A stretch of 64,000 nt of DNA from Mactromeris polynyma (Eukaryota; Mollusca; Bivalvia; Venerida; Mactridae). This document shows, piece after piece, positions 12,201 through 22,197 of this stretch (within the stretch, counting starts at the first letter, position 1; every line of letters begins with the position of its first letter). The position numbers and the translations under genes are program-made. The notes below the pieces were generated by a model, which saw only the letters and a program-made list of their open reading frames with translations, was not told the DNA's origin and made no database searches. The stretch is from contig JASFXZ010000016.1 of the NCBI GenBank assembly GCA_032209605.1, positions 5,146,001-5,210,000 of the forward strand, written 5' to 3'.

Positions 12201-15200
12201 TAATGGTGAAGCCAGATGAGCCAGAGAAGCCCCTACGTTCTCCCTCGCCAGCAAGAAACCCTGCCAGTAAGATTGTACACATTCGAAACCTTGTGCGACC
12301 ATTCACAGTAAATCAGCTGAAAGAATTACTTAAGAGAACTGGTACATTCAGTGAAGAAACCTTCTGGATTGACAAGATTAAATCACATTGTTTTGCTGTG
12401 GTAAGTTCTGGCATCATTCATTAAGTTTCTGTAATTCAGACGAAGATATTTGACAGCTTAAAATGGCTCACATTCAGAATAAAGTAATTTTTAAAAAAAA
12501 TCTTGTAATTTAAGTTTAGAGGTAATTTCATCTCTACTGTTATTAGTTCCCTACTGGTTTCACATGAGGGGACTGAAGGTTTACTCTTTGTCTGTTTGTA
12601 CGTCTGTCCAGAAAACTGGATCCTGCAATAACTGAAGAAGTTGGCAAGGTTTATGAAACTTGGCATAGAGGGCAATGAGGAGATATTTCATGTGATTTAA
12701 CTTTTTCAATGTTGCGAAATTTGTGGTTGCTATGATAATAGAAGTAGTCGAAATATTATATATCATGATCCTGTAATAACTGTTCAAGCCAAGTTCAACA
12801 TCTGAATACTAAACAATAAGAAGATGATATGCATGTCAGTCGATTTTTTCAATACAGCAAAAGTTGTGATTGTTATGGGTGTGGCCGTGTCTCCAGTAAA
12901 GTGATCAAATACTTTCATAAATTCTTGTCTGTTGTAAAGATCCTGGCTCCAAACTGGTAGGGGACTCTTGTTTCTCCTGCAATACTCCATTGCCTTATTA
13001 TTTGATGCTTGAACGTATCAAATCAATAACATAATGGTGCACTATAGCATATTGTGCTTATATCTTACCTATAAAATGATGAAATATTTTCAGTACGAGA
13101 CAGAGGATGAAGCTGTGGAAACAAGGAAGGCATTACACAATACAAAATGGCCGCTGTCCAACCCAAAAACACTGATTGTTGACTTTGGATCTGAAGAACA
13201 GGTTTGTTCTAAAGTAAAAAAAAATACCTTTCATCTTTATGATTCCATATTCGTAATGTTATTTACTCGATGATATTAAATGCTCTTACAGGGCCTCTAC
13301 AAATATAATCTGTAATAATATAATGCAATGCCTCCCCACACAGGTTCCTGGGAAAACAACAGTCTGTGAGAATCAAAAATATTTTTATTAAGTGATATTT
13401 TATGCCTTGTGTGTGTGTTAATTGTGTGTAACAAAATGGCAATAGTATTGTTGATATGTTTCATTTTAGTAATTATGGTTGCACTGATATTATTTAATGT
13501 ATACAAATATGATGTTATATGTTCCTCTGTTGTATTTTTGACCTTTATTGAACCCCTACAGATGGAATACTATAGAGGGGATGAAAAACCAATACCACCA
13601 CCAGATAAGAAGGAGAAAGTGGCTGCTAAGGAACAGAAACAGAAGGCAACTAATGAAAAACAAAAATTACAACAGGAAGAGAGAGAAAAAGAGCTGGAGC
13701 GTAGAAGGAAAGAAAGAGAAAAAAGAATGAAGGAAAGAGAGGAGAAAGAAGGTCATGATAAACCGAAGTTTGTAAGGGAATGGGATAAAGATAAGAAAAC
13801 AAGAGAAGACTGGGATAGAACTCTGCAGAAGTCAAGGTCAAGGTCACCTAGAGATAGAAGATCTCGTGGATCTAGGTCAAGGTCACAGTCAAGGGAGAGA
13901 AGAAGGAATAGAAGTGGTGATAGGAGTAATGATAGGACAGACAAAAGGGAGAAAAAGAAAGGTATTTGGGGTGTAATTTGTTGATTTCACTGGTTATACC
14001 ATGATGAATTAATATAGTGAATACTGAATAGACAACAAATCAAGTTGTGAATTCATGCTGTTATACTTGATTATAATTATAAATATGGGCAGTTCTGAGC
14101 ATTTGAGAGTTTGTAACTCCATGAATTAAGTATACTTTTCTATGACTGCTAGTAAAGATGCAAATATCGTTTTAAATGTTTATCACAAGTTTACTAGTAC
14201 ATCTTGACTACCTGATTCTCCCTTACATAGAAAAGTATTGAGTTGTCTCCAGTAGTGATTGTATTTTGTTACATTTCAACTTTCAGTTGAGAAGAAAGAA
14301 GACGAACCACCAGCTAAGTTGCTGGATGATTTATTCAGGAAAACTAAAACTACTCCCTGTATTTACTGGTTACCACTCACAGAGGCTCAGGTTTGTTACT
14401 GACAGATTTTTCAGATATTTTGTACCTTTCTGAGAAATAAATACTTGCATACGCATTGACTCATCTGGTTGGTTTAGTTTGAGGCTATTAACTTAATATA
14501 GATTTTAAAATTAATTACTACAACTTATATTTATCTTTCATATGACTTCTGCCCGAGGTTATAACAAGGGCTTACATACTTTTCAACCCCAAGACTTTTC
14601 AACCCCACTTTTCAAATGAAGACTTCAACCCCTGATTTCAAGACTTCAACCCCTACCTGTTGAGACTTCAACCCCTAGTTTGAATATTTTCAACCCCTAC
14701 ATTTATCTATTTCAACCCCTACTTTGTAGACTTTTCAACCCCTGTGTTTCAGAATGAGATAAGTGTATTGTTTGGCATAATATTTGTATTGTTTATATAA
14801 AATATATTTATATTTCAAACATAACAGATCAAATGATGAAATGTGATAATTCGAAAATTGCATTCCTTTAATTTGTCATTATATTTTGTTTGATCATCAT
14901 AATAATTAGCAAATTATTAGTTTAATTCAATTGAAGATATGTGCTCGCTTAACGAGGTGATTAAAAAGGTGAGAAGCCGCTGTAGCGGGTGATTGGATAA
15001 GATTTAGGAGTGTTACTATTCTTATTTTTCAGAAATAAGGAGTAGTCGGTTAAATACAATTATTAAAATCGACCAAATATCATTAATATAAAGAGCTTTT
15101 TAATATAACAAATGGTCAATGATTAATGATCGACTATACCAATAAAGACAATGTAATTGTTATGTTTGTTGACTGTGTTACGTAACGACGCGTGCTCGCT

Positions 15201-17183
15201 TAAAGAGGTGATTATCAAGGTGAATAGCCGCTGTAGCGGGTGATTAGATAAGGTGATAAAAATTTTACAAATATGCAATTTGCCTACAATAATTTGACAG
15301 AGAAATGAAGGTCTATTATGTGACACTAGTGTTTAAGCAAGGTATTAACATCAAAACGATGTGTATTGACTACACACTCGAATTTATAAACACGAAATCG
15401 CGATTTCATTATAATTATTAATATATATAATTTTATTCTCTTTTATCACCAATTTTGATTAGAGTAATAAAGGGGGAAAAAATTTATATAGAATTTGGAA
15501 ACACGATTTTCTCATTGATATCAGACTTCTCATTTGATATAACAACTACGTAAAGACTGCCTATATTTTTAAATTTCAAGTGTGTGAAATTGAATTCATC
15601 ATTATCTGTATTAGTTCTGTGTTTTACACAGGTTACATGCAAATAGATCCTTTATTTTTTTTAAATATTATTGATATGTTTTTTTATGTATATATATATA
15701 TGCTTCATAAGTATTCTTTTTGGAATGTAAATAAACTTAAAAAATTAAACTTAAACAACTAGTTTGTCAACATTTTTCCAGGTAACACATGTGATAATTG
15801 TCCAATTAAAAACATATTCGAGGGGTTGAAAAGTCTTGGTTTATTAGGGGTTGAAAAGTCTTGATTTTAACAGGGGTTGAAAAGTCTTAGGCCAATTAGG
15901 GGTTGAAAATGACAGTGGGGTTGAAAAGTCTTGGATATTTTACCTTAGGGGTTGAAAAGTCTTGGGGTTGAAGTCTCGATACCATAACAAGTACTTGTGC
16001 CTTATTCAGGCAGTTTAAATTCCATAAAGGGATTCAAACACACAACTTTAGGATCAGCAGTTTGCTGTATGCATGTACATTACTCCTTAAATACAATGAC
16101 TCTACATATATAAAAGGTTAACATATATCTTCAGTGTAGATATAAGTCTTCAACTGTTGCCTGTATTTAATATATACTTGTGGTCTTACTTTTTTCAAAT
16201 TTTCCTGAAAAGTTGTGATACAGTCCATTTTTTTCCTTCTTTCTGAAATCAAAAGCTTTTTGCTTTTAAGTTGTTCATGAATTCAAAGTATTTGATAAGT
16301 AACCAAAATTTGTTATTGATAATGACAGTAAAACCTCACTTAGAGACCACCTCAATAATAAGACCACTCTGAAATTAAGGACACAGTTTTCAAATCCATT
16401 TTCACTGTTTTGCTCTTTATTCAACCTCAATATTAAGACAAACCCAATAAGAAGACCAGTTTTCAAGACTCCCAAGGGTGGTCTTATTATCGAGGTTTTA
16501 CTGTACCATAAATACATGGTACTGTTTTGTTCATTTCTATATGCATTCTGTTCCTTAGATTGCTGAGAGAGAGAAGGCTGGTATTACACGACCGGCTCTT
16601 AGACAGAAACAGGAAGGAGACCGGGTGAGCCCAATGAGAGATGTACCAGAGGCGTCGGGGTTTGGTGGTAGGAACAGACCACCTAACAGTCCACCTCAAC
16701 GGAGAAAACTTTCTCAGGTTTGAACATTGTTACAAATGTTTCTGATCTGAATATACCTTTAAGATGTCTTAAAGTGAGAGTTATACAGGGATATGATTTT
16801 TCTGCTGATCCACCGAATTTCATTGAATGGGGTCGCCTGATGTTGATGTCTTGAAACACTAAAATCCAAGGAGAATATTTGTAGGGGGTACGAAAAATTC
16901 CAGGCGTATAACAGTCGATGCAGTTTTTAACAATACCAAGTACTGACAACGGGGTTTTAAACACAACCCCTAAAGCGGCCCCCAAACCCCTTGCCTCGAA
17001 AAAAATGTTTCCTCTTTTCAGCTTTTTGGTCAGTCACATTGTTTGACAAATGAAGATCACATGTTCCTTTCTTTATTTCAGGAAGCAATGCCAGATAGAT
17101 CCAGAGGTCGTAGACCGCCACCAGATCATCGTCGTAGGGTCAGTAGTCCGGATCTGCGTAATCGGGGTGCAAAGAGACGATGA
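249..17183 (+). CDS. ACIN1: Acinus orthologue (ACIN1), RRM/RS-rich ASAP-complex scaffold; 19 exons, 5' partial
   Basis: Coding exons: 249-336, 2494-2776, 3129-3559, 4018-4066, 4675-4833, 5354-5449, 5890-5982, 6633-6971, 7505-7550, 9711-9780, 10130-10311, 10677-10832, 11516-11801, 12159-12400, 13094-13201, 13562-13961, 14287-14390, 16559-16717, 17082-17183 (TGA). All introns are GT-AG and every phase closes, giving 1130 codons in the window. Acinus is a nuclear scaffold that joins RNPS1 and SAP18 in the ASAP complex at the exon-junction complex. Order seen: Glu/Lys-rich tandem repeats (exons 3 and 8), Ser/Arg-rich short exons (5-7), acidic region (exon 13), an RRM in exons 14-15 with [25 protein letters not shown] and [14 protein letters not shown], a charged EK/ER coiled-coil plus RS stretch (exon 16), then the RNPS1/SAP18-binding motif [20 protein letters not shown] (exon 17) and a basic C-terminus. 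The RRM and this last motif fix the identity. The family's N-terminal SAP domain is missing only because the gene starts outside the window. Exon 8's donor (GA|GTATGA) is the least certain junction. Confidence 0.95.
495..662 (-). repeat. Dispersed repeat, copy A (inverted relative to 9922-10105)
   Basis: Read on the minus strand, this segment matches 9922-10105 over most of its length. Shared blocks include caggg(g/a)tccatttgaccc, ccctggaatttc, ttctggct and a closing segment around aaatcaggtcataaattatc / aaatctggtcaaaaattatc. Both copies lie in introns of the same gene. Family not recognised. Confidence 0.7.
969..1137. mobile_element. Tc1/mariner-like MITE, copy 1 (TA target duplication)
   Basis: The element begins CAGTAAAAC and ends with the inverted counterpart TTTCACTG. 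It is flanked on both sides by TA, the Tc1/mariner target site. Internal GACCACTTCATTAATAAGACC-like text matches the better-preserved copy at 16326-16503, and a third diverged copy lies at 47801-47961. It is too short to encode a transposase. Confidence 0.7.
3007..3074. repeat. Perfect 16-bp inverted repeat with 36-bp spacer
   Basis: TATAGTCACATGCCTT at 3007-3022 is matched by its exact reverse complement at 3059-3074, within the 352-bp intron between ACIN1 exons 2 and 3. It could form a hairpin in the pre-mRNA or be a small foldback element. No further family member was seen. Confidence 0.75.
3292..3501 (+). repeat. Coding minisatellite in ACIN1 exon 3 (10-residue [10 protein letters not shown] unit)
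   Basis: A 30-bp unit encoding [10 protein letters not shown] is repeated six times nearly without change (one unit reads EKLK), followed by a degenerate seventh ([10 protein letters not shown]). Because 30 is divisible by three, gain or loss of units keeps the frame. The antisense strand is also open across it, which is a compositional shadow. Confidence 0.95.
3652..3735 (+). repeat. Dispersed repeat about 80 bp, copy 1
   Basis: Contains cacatttacaatatttacc, cctcccttgttctgaat and ggccatattgataggca in this order. The same order and spacing appear on the opposite strand at 58905-58985 with only a few substitutions. It lies in ACIN1 intron 3; family unknown. Confidence 0.75.
6105..6540 (+). 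repeat. Probable old dispersed repeat in ACIN1 intron
   Basis: Starts with a poly-G run (about 6137-6146) and tandem GGTTGGTCGGTCGGTTGG, followed by the phrase tgaggatttcatgaaacttt. Similar wording (gtctgtttgtacgtctgtcc, tttatgaaacttggcata) occurs at 12590-12670. Such segments are typical of high-copy invertebrate repeats. Boundaries are not determined. Confidence 0.35.
6658..6859 (+). repeat. Coding repeats in ACIN1 exon 8 (EPKKTE units)
   Basis: An 18-bp unit encodes EPKKTE four times, then a higher-order unit ([17 protein letters not shown]) occurs twice with changes. It is independent in sequence from the exon 3 repeat but has the same Glu/Lys/Pro composition and is also frame-preserving. 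Confidence 0.9.
7551..9710 (+). other. Large ACIN1 intron (exons 9-10) without recognisable feature
   Basis: 2.16 kb between a clear donor (GAG|GTATGT) and acceptor (tattctag). Open frames at 8368-8622 and 9085-9408 show no family resemblance and no splice logic. I see nothing else in it. Confidence 0.6.
9922..10105 (+). repeat. Dispersed repeat, copy B (inverted relative to 495-662)
   Basis: Matches the minus strand of 495-662 over roughly 170 bp with moderate divergence. It sits in the intron just before ACIN1 exon 11, so the two inverted copies enclose exons 2-10. Confidence 0.7.
12542..12990 (+). repeat. Probable dispersed repeat in the RRM-splitting intron
   Basis: The phrases ctgtttgtacgtctgtccag, gatcctgcaataactgaaga, aaacttggcatagagggcaa and ccaaactggtaggggactct are the style of long, high-copy invertebrate repeats. 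The open frames in it are shadows. It lies in the intron separating the two exons of the ACIN1 RRM. Confidence 0.35.
14569..15983. mobile_element. 1415-bp non-autonomous DNA transposon (8-bp TSD, hAT-like) in ACIN1 intron 17
   Basis: The exact 8-mer ATAACAAG stands immediately before (14561-14568) and after (15984-15991) the element. The ends are imperfect inverted repeats starting with GG. They share a perfect block that includes CCAAGACTTTTCAACCCC. The left end carries eight TTCAACCCC motifs (14582-14742), and the right end carries seven in the opposite orientation (15818-15972). The interior has no long open frame, so it needs a transposase in trans. Eight-bp duplications plus subterminal motif arrays fit hAT; P, Zisupton and similar superfamilies also duplicate 8 bp, so the class is inferred. 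Confidence 0.85.
14941..15252 (+). repeat. 61-bp direct repeat inside the transposon (14941-15001 and 15192-15252)
   Basis: Both copies start GTGCTCGCTTAA and contain AGCCGCTGTAGCGGGTGATT, with about eight differences elsewhere. The core CCGCT-GT-AGCGG is a short perfect hairpin. This is the most GC-rich part of an otherwise AT-rich element. Confidence 0.8.
16015..16065 (-). repeat. Possible tRNA-like SINE relic
   Basis: On the minus strand, gtttgaatccc resembles a box B and cagcaaactgctgatccta resembles a tRNA anticodon-arm region. It is too short and degraded to assign. Confidence 0.25.
16326..16503. mobile_element. Tc1/mariner-like MITE, copy 2 (best preserved)
   Basis: Begins CAGTAAAACCTC and ends GAGGTTTTACTG, a perfect 12-bp terminal inverted repeat. 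The inverted similarity continues inward (gaccacctcaataataagac against ggtggtcttattatcgag). TA follows on the right; the left flank reads GA, probably a mutated TA. It lies about 55 bp upstream of ACIN1 exon 18. Confidence 0.8.
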
Positions 17184-17556
17184 AAAATATGTTTATTCAG
17201 TGTATATGTAAATATATAATGCAGCTAAAGACATTATCAGATACTTACATGTATATTATACAATGTGTTTGATTAGACCTGGTAGTCTATTTTATTTGTT
17301 TTTAATTATTCACACCAGATTGATAAATATCATTTTTATGTCAGTGCTTTTATTTATAAGACCAGACTAGAAAAGATCCAAAGTGAGAAGATTTAATTTG
17401 AAGACACTTTCTTTAATTTGTTTGGATCATCATGAGCATTATCAGTTGTTGTATTTACTCTTTGTTCACACTATTTTTTTACTTTTTCAAGGAGAAATTA
17501 TAGTGTTTTTTTTGTTCTGAAATCATCATCTATGTTCAAAACTTGATAAACAAATT

Positions 17557-17562
17557 AATAAA
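17557..17562 (+). terminator. Candidate polyadenylation signal of ACIN1 (AATAAA)
   Basis: First canonical AATAAA after the ACIN1 stop, 374 bp downstream of TGA at 17181-17183. Other AATAAA motifs occur further on (around 19490 and 19770), so the true 3' end could be distal. Confidence 0.4.
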
Positions 17563-19950
17563 TGGATGTGTGCATTCTCATATGTCAATAAGGATTCATG
17601 TTTCATCATTTTCATTTTTTTAAATCATATCTTCTGTACAATATGTGGTTTCCAGATGATTGTTTGTATCCTATTTTGCAAAGAATGCTAGTTATTTGTT
17701 AGGGTAACGTTATTCTTTTTCATTTGAAAATCATAGATTGTTTACTATCCATTATTCATATGAAGTGCGGCATACTGTATCATCGGAATATATCTCCCCA
17801 GCATACTGTACATTCAGAACTTTTCATCAAGAATTAATTTGTGCTCTTCAATTGCTAAATCATGAATTGCACGAAAATGAAATTTTAGCCAAATAGGAGA
17901 CTTTTAGACTTCTGGAAATATTGATTTAATTGTGAATTTTGGGTAGGAGTGTTCTGTGTTGTCCCCCTGATATTAGCTTGTTGTAACTAATGTACGTTCA
18001 ATTCTATTTTTGCGTATATTTTATAGCAGAACTGTAATTAGAAACCTTGGAATATTTAACATTGCAAAATATGATAGACTAAATCAGCAAAACATTGACC
18101 TTCTGAAGGTATCTGATCCTACAGTATAGCCTTGTTTCACAAAGTTATGCTTTGCCTCATTGGTACTCAACTTTACTGAAATTTTGTTGTTTTATATTCA
18201 TAGCGAGCCTTCATTGTATTAATCTTCTCATGGGAAATATGCATTTAGTTAAACATTTTCATCAGTACCTGACTTGTGCTTTGAAGATGATTCCCTACTT
18301 TTTTTGAAAAAAGGGGAATTTTGATTTTACTTTTTAGTTTTCTCCCCCAATCATTACTTCACACCCATTTCATCAATAACAAATCAATCACAATGAATCA
18401 AAACTGATCTAACTTTAAGAAAATTCAATATTTGTATGTTTTCTGTGAAACGTTGTTTTTAGTGAGTATTGATTATTGCATTGCAACATCAGTATTGTGA
18501 GGAAAGTTAACAGCAAGGGGTGCAAACATGATACATGTAAATGCATGTGAATAACAAAGCATATGCATGTACATTTTTGTGTTTCTTTCCGCATTGCATT
18601 GTAACAAGATATCAATAGTCATGTTATGTGTCTTAATGTTTAACTGACTTGTTGTGTCTGTTTTTAATAAGGGCTTTAATAAGGGCTTTTCCAGGAAAAT
18701 CTCCCTGGTGGAGTAGGAATGACAGTCGAAAATAAGGGGACCTCCAACAGAATTTCAATTGTTTTTTTACCCCCCTCCCAGGACATTTTTCTGGAATAGC
18801 CCTAAAAAATAGCTTTGACATAAAAGCTCTTAGACTTTGACAGTGTCACAGTTCTGATAAATGTTATGAATTGAGCCTTTTACCTGGAAATCATGGTTGT
18901 TGATACTCATATGTTTTGTATATAAAACTACATTAAAATTATTGGTGAATTTTGGTATCAACTTACATTACTGATGTGAGATGTTTAGGGCATTGGCAAT
19001 TTTTTTTTACTGCCATCAGTCAACTAAACTTTAGTCATTGTTTTATCAGCGTCTGTAAGTTCTGTGTAGTATGATAGATTTGTAGGACATATGGATAGAA
19101 TACTGATAGATTTATAGCACTTACAGATAAGATTTATAGCACTTACAGATCAACTCCATTATGTATTAAATGTCCCAATAAGGGTCGCGAATACAAATTT
19201 GTTTTAAACATTGGCGTAATTTGGAATATCTATACCCTATGTTGAAGCCATAACATTTTGTATCTTATCAACTGCTATGCTTAATATGGCTTCTTGTGTT
19301 TTTGATTACTCTCACTGAATAATCAGACTTTGTTTTAGTTGAGTTTCACATCATTAATACTTGTGCACTGATAAATATTGATGTCACTCTCAGAAATTCA
19401 CGGATACATGTTAACAATTTATGGAAATTTTAACAAGGTCAAGAATGACATATTTGTAAACAACAGCTGATGTCTTTCATCCACTTTAATTAATAAAACC
19501 CATTTTACTTATATCCATGGGTGTAAAACCGTGTCTTGTAGTTTAAGTGGAGAATAATTACCCTTATTGGGGCTGTAAATTAGCATCTTAGACTAATAAA
19601 AAAGGATGTACAATGTATTTGGATTCTGCCCTGTCTCTATATCGAAGTATTGAATACCATTATTTTATTTCATTGCTATCACATATTACATAATTACAAT
19701 TTCAGTTTGGTATATTTATATGTTTATCTCTTTATTTGACTTATGTCAGAATTATAATGTACTTGGGTACAAATAAAATTGATCCATAGAAAGGGACTTG
19801 TTTTCTTTTCTTTCCCTTGGTTATTTGTGCTGCAGTTCATGGTTTTATCGCATTTCATTCCAGCAATATTGGTTATTGTATGAACTATATATTAAGGGGT
19901 TGGTGCAAACTATTAAAAATAATTATTGCTCAGCATGGATGTACATATCG
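17563..19950. other. ACIN1 downstream region / possible long 3' UTR
   Basis: AT-rich, without splice-consistent open frames. The only structured element I see is the small MITE at 18682-18803. It could be partly 3' UTR of ACIN1 if a distal AATAAA is used. Confidence 0.45.
18682..18803. mobile_element. 122-bp MITE with AGGGC terminal inverted repeats
   Basis: Left end AGGGCTTTTCCAGGAAAAT and right end (reverse complement) AGGGCTATTCCAGAAAAAT differ at two positions. The inner part keeps inverted CTCCCTGG / CCCAGG. No clear target duplication; flanks are A/T-rich. Confidence 0.7.
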
Positions 19951-19954
19951 ATGT

Positions 19955-20205
19955 TTTGCCCCGGGGCTAAGTGCAGGATACACAGAACTTTAGACCAAAG
20001 ACCTAAATACCATATATATTTAGTTTAGACAGAAGACAATTCCCAACAGGTGATTAGTTGACACACCTCGTGATTCTGGGTCCCAGGAAAAAGACTGGCA
20101 AGCTTTTTGATAGATCCAGGATGTGGGGAATTAGCATCTCCCACTGTTGGGAGTTAAGACTAAATGCTTGGCTCGAGAGGGGGAAATTAGACCTGGGTCA
20201 GCCAG
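19955..20205 (+). repeat. Dispersed repeat, copy 1 (pair of 27845-28012)
   Basis: Shares in order a CCCCGGGG-type block, actttagac, cagaagacaattcc(c/t)aacagg, gattctgggtccc, aaatgcttggctc and gggg(g)aaattagacc with 27845-28012. Diverged but collinear. Confidence 0.65.
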
Positions 20206-22084
20206 TCACATGCAAGTGAACATCAGTAATGAATTACGATTTCACAGAATTAAACAATTCTTGTATTTCTCACTGGCAAACATATCAAACATTATCATAA
20301 ACTCTCCATGTACATGTATAACACAGTTATTCCAGCCAAATGATGTGTCAAGCTTAGTACTCTAGTACAACAATATGGAATATTAGCACCACTGCCATAC
20401 ACTCCTTAGTTTCAGGGCTGAGGCTATTGCATTTTCCTAGCTGTAGTATTTAAAACAATATGTACATAGAGCTCTGTAATGTAAAAACCAGCTGTTGTAC
20501 TGGGCAACACAGTTTAACCACTGAATAAATTACATCTAAAAGGAGTTCTACCCTCTTACTCCATGGAAGATGAAGGACTTAAAGTACTTATGTTTAACTT
20601 TTCTCTCTCTGTTCCAAGCTCAATACCGTGAGAAAACCGCATTTATTACTTTTTAATTCTCCTCAAATTAGACCGTTTGAAAATTAGAATTACTTTAATG
20701 TCGATCAATAAATAGAAAAAAAACATTACCGGGTGAAAATGAAGAGGTATGCTTTACCTCTACACCGGCTGAAATTTCAACTTGGAAACTTCGTAATGAT
20801 TAAACAAAGGTATATGTTTGTTAAATAAAATAACTATATTTCATGCAACAGATCCGATCATGTTTATGTTTTAATATACAATAATTGAAATTGTCATTCA
20901 TTTCTTTTCGGGTCAGATTTGTTTATTTTTCCCTTGAAGTGCAGTAGTATTCGGTCGGACATTTCGGATAGTTGCAAATATAAAAGGGTCACCGATGAAA
21001 TTGGCTAATTAATCTGTGTCACCTTCTGAATTTGAAGTATTTAAGACTGACATTTCTTTATGAACCGCATATTTTATTAACTGATTGATCACCAGTGTTT
21101 TTCCATGTGTATTGAGTAATATTCAGATATATAGACCATCAAGTCTTGCTATGAGAACAACTTGTTGCACAGTTACGCCTTTTTATGTGCTATGAAAAAC
21201 ATTTCTTCTTCACTATGCTGCACCTACTAGGTGACTTTTAGGCATGGCGTGTGAGTTTCGAAAGCTAGACTCATGTATTTTCCTTTGTACATGTATTAGT
21301 GTCATGCTCTTAGAATATGAAATGGCCACGCCCTTCCTTCCAAATATGTAATGTAATGATGATGAGGGTTGTAGCTACATTGGGGTATTTCTTTTGTTGT
21401 TTGCTTCAACTGGCAACATAATATATTATAGATGTATGTTCTAAATGAGTATTACATGTATACACAATTTTATTAATGTTGTATACTTCTTGCACAGTGC
21501 ATGATCATACTTGTAAGTTACTGACTGTGTTATTTTAATTACCTGTGCAGCTTGACTGCACAGCCTTGTCACTTGGTGCTCATTTAGTGTGACTAGTTGT
21601 GCATAAATCTCATTATAGGAAGAAAAAACTAATATGACATGTTGTTACTTCATTGGCTCAAGATACATGTTAGGTGCCTTTTAATAACACATGTAGAGTA
21701 GATTGTGAAGAATTAATTTCTTAGTCGAGTTCACTATTAAAAATGTTGTCAGCATATTCCCACACCAATGAAGGACAACCGTTGACATACATTGAATATA
21801 GTTTATACATTTATACTATTTTTTGCTATCTTGATCATTTGAAGGAAACCTTAATTTGCTTTATGTGTTTACAGTGAACAATTCAGTATTATAATTTGAA
21901 GAAAACAAATTTAGTGCACAGGTTTACTGAGAAATTATTCCAAGAATAATGGTAATGAAGCTTAAAATTACTAGTTTAGTTCAAGCTTACTTCTTTCATT
22001 TGTGTGAAACAAGTTTGCAATTCAATGATTGTTGTCAGTGTTACTACCCAGTACTTGCACTTTATTCAGAGATTTTGAAGTTTG
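20206..22084. other. Intergenic, nothing recognised
   Basis: AT-rich DNA between ACIN1 and the satellite array. I see no gene, TIR pair or tandem array. Confidence 0.5.
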
Positions 22085-22170
22085 CTGTTCAACTTCTGAC
22101 ACTCAAGGCGGGATTCAACCCCATGACGTTTGGATCAGGAGTCAGACACTTTACCCTTCAACGTCTATGC
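22085..22170 (-). repeat. tRNA-derived SINE head relic
   Basis: On the minus strand, gttgaagggtaaagtgtctg resembles an A-box/D-arm region and ggggttgaatccc resembles a B box (GGTTCRANNCC), at tRNA-like spacing. It directly precedes the satellite array. No second copy in the window. Confidence 0.4.
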
Positions 22171-22197
22171 CTCCTAAAATTACCAGCTTAATCTTAA

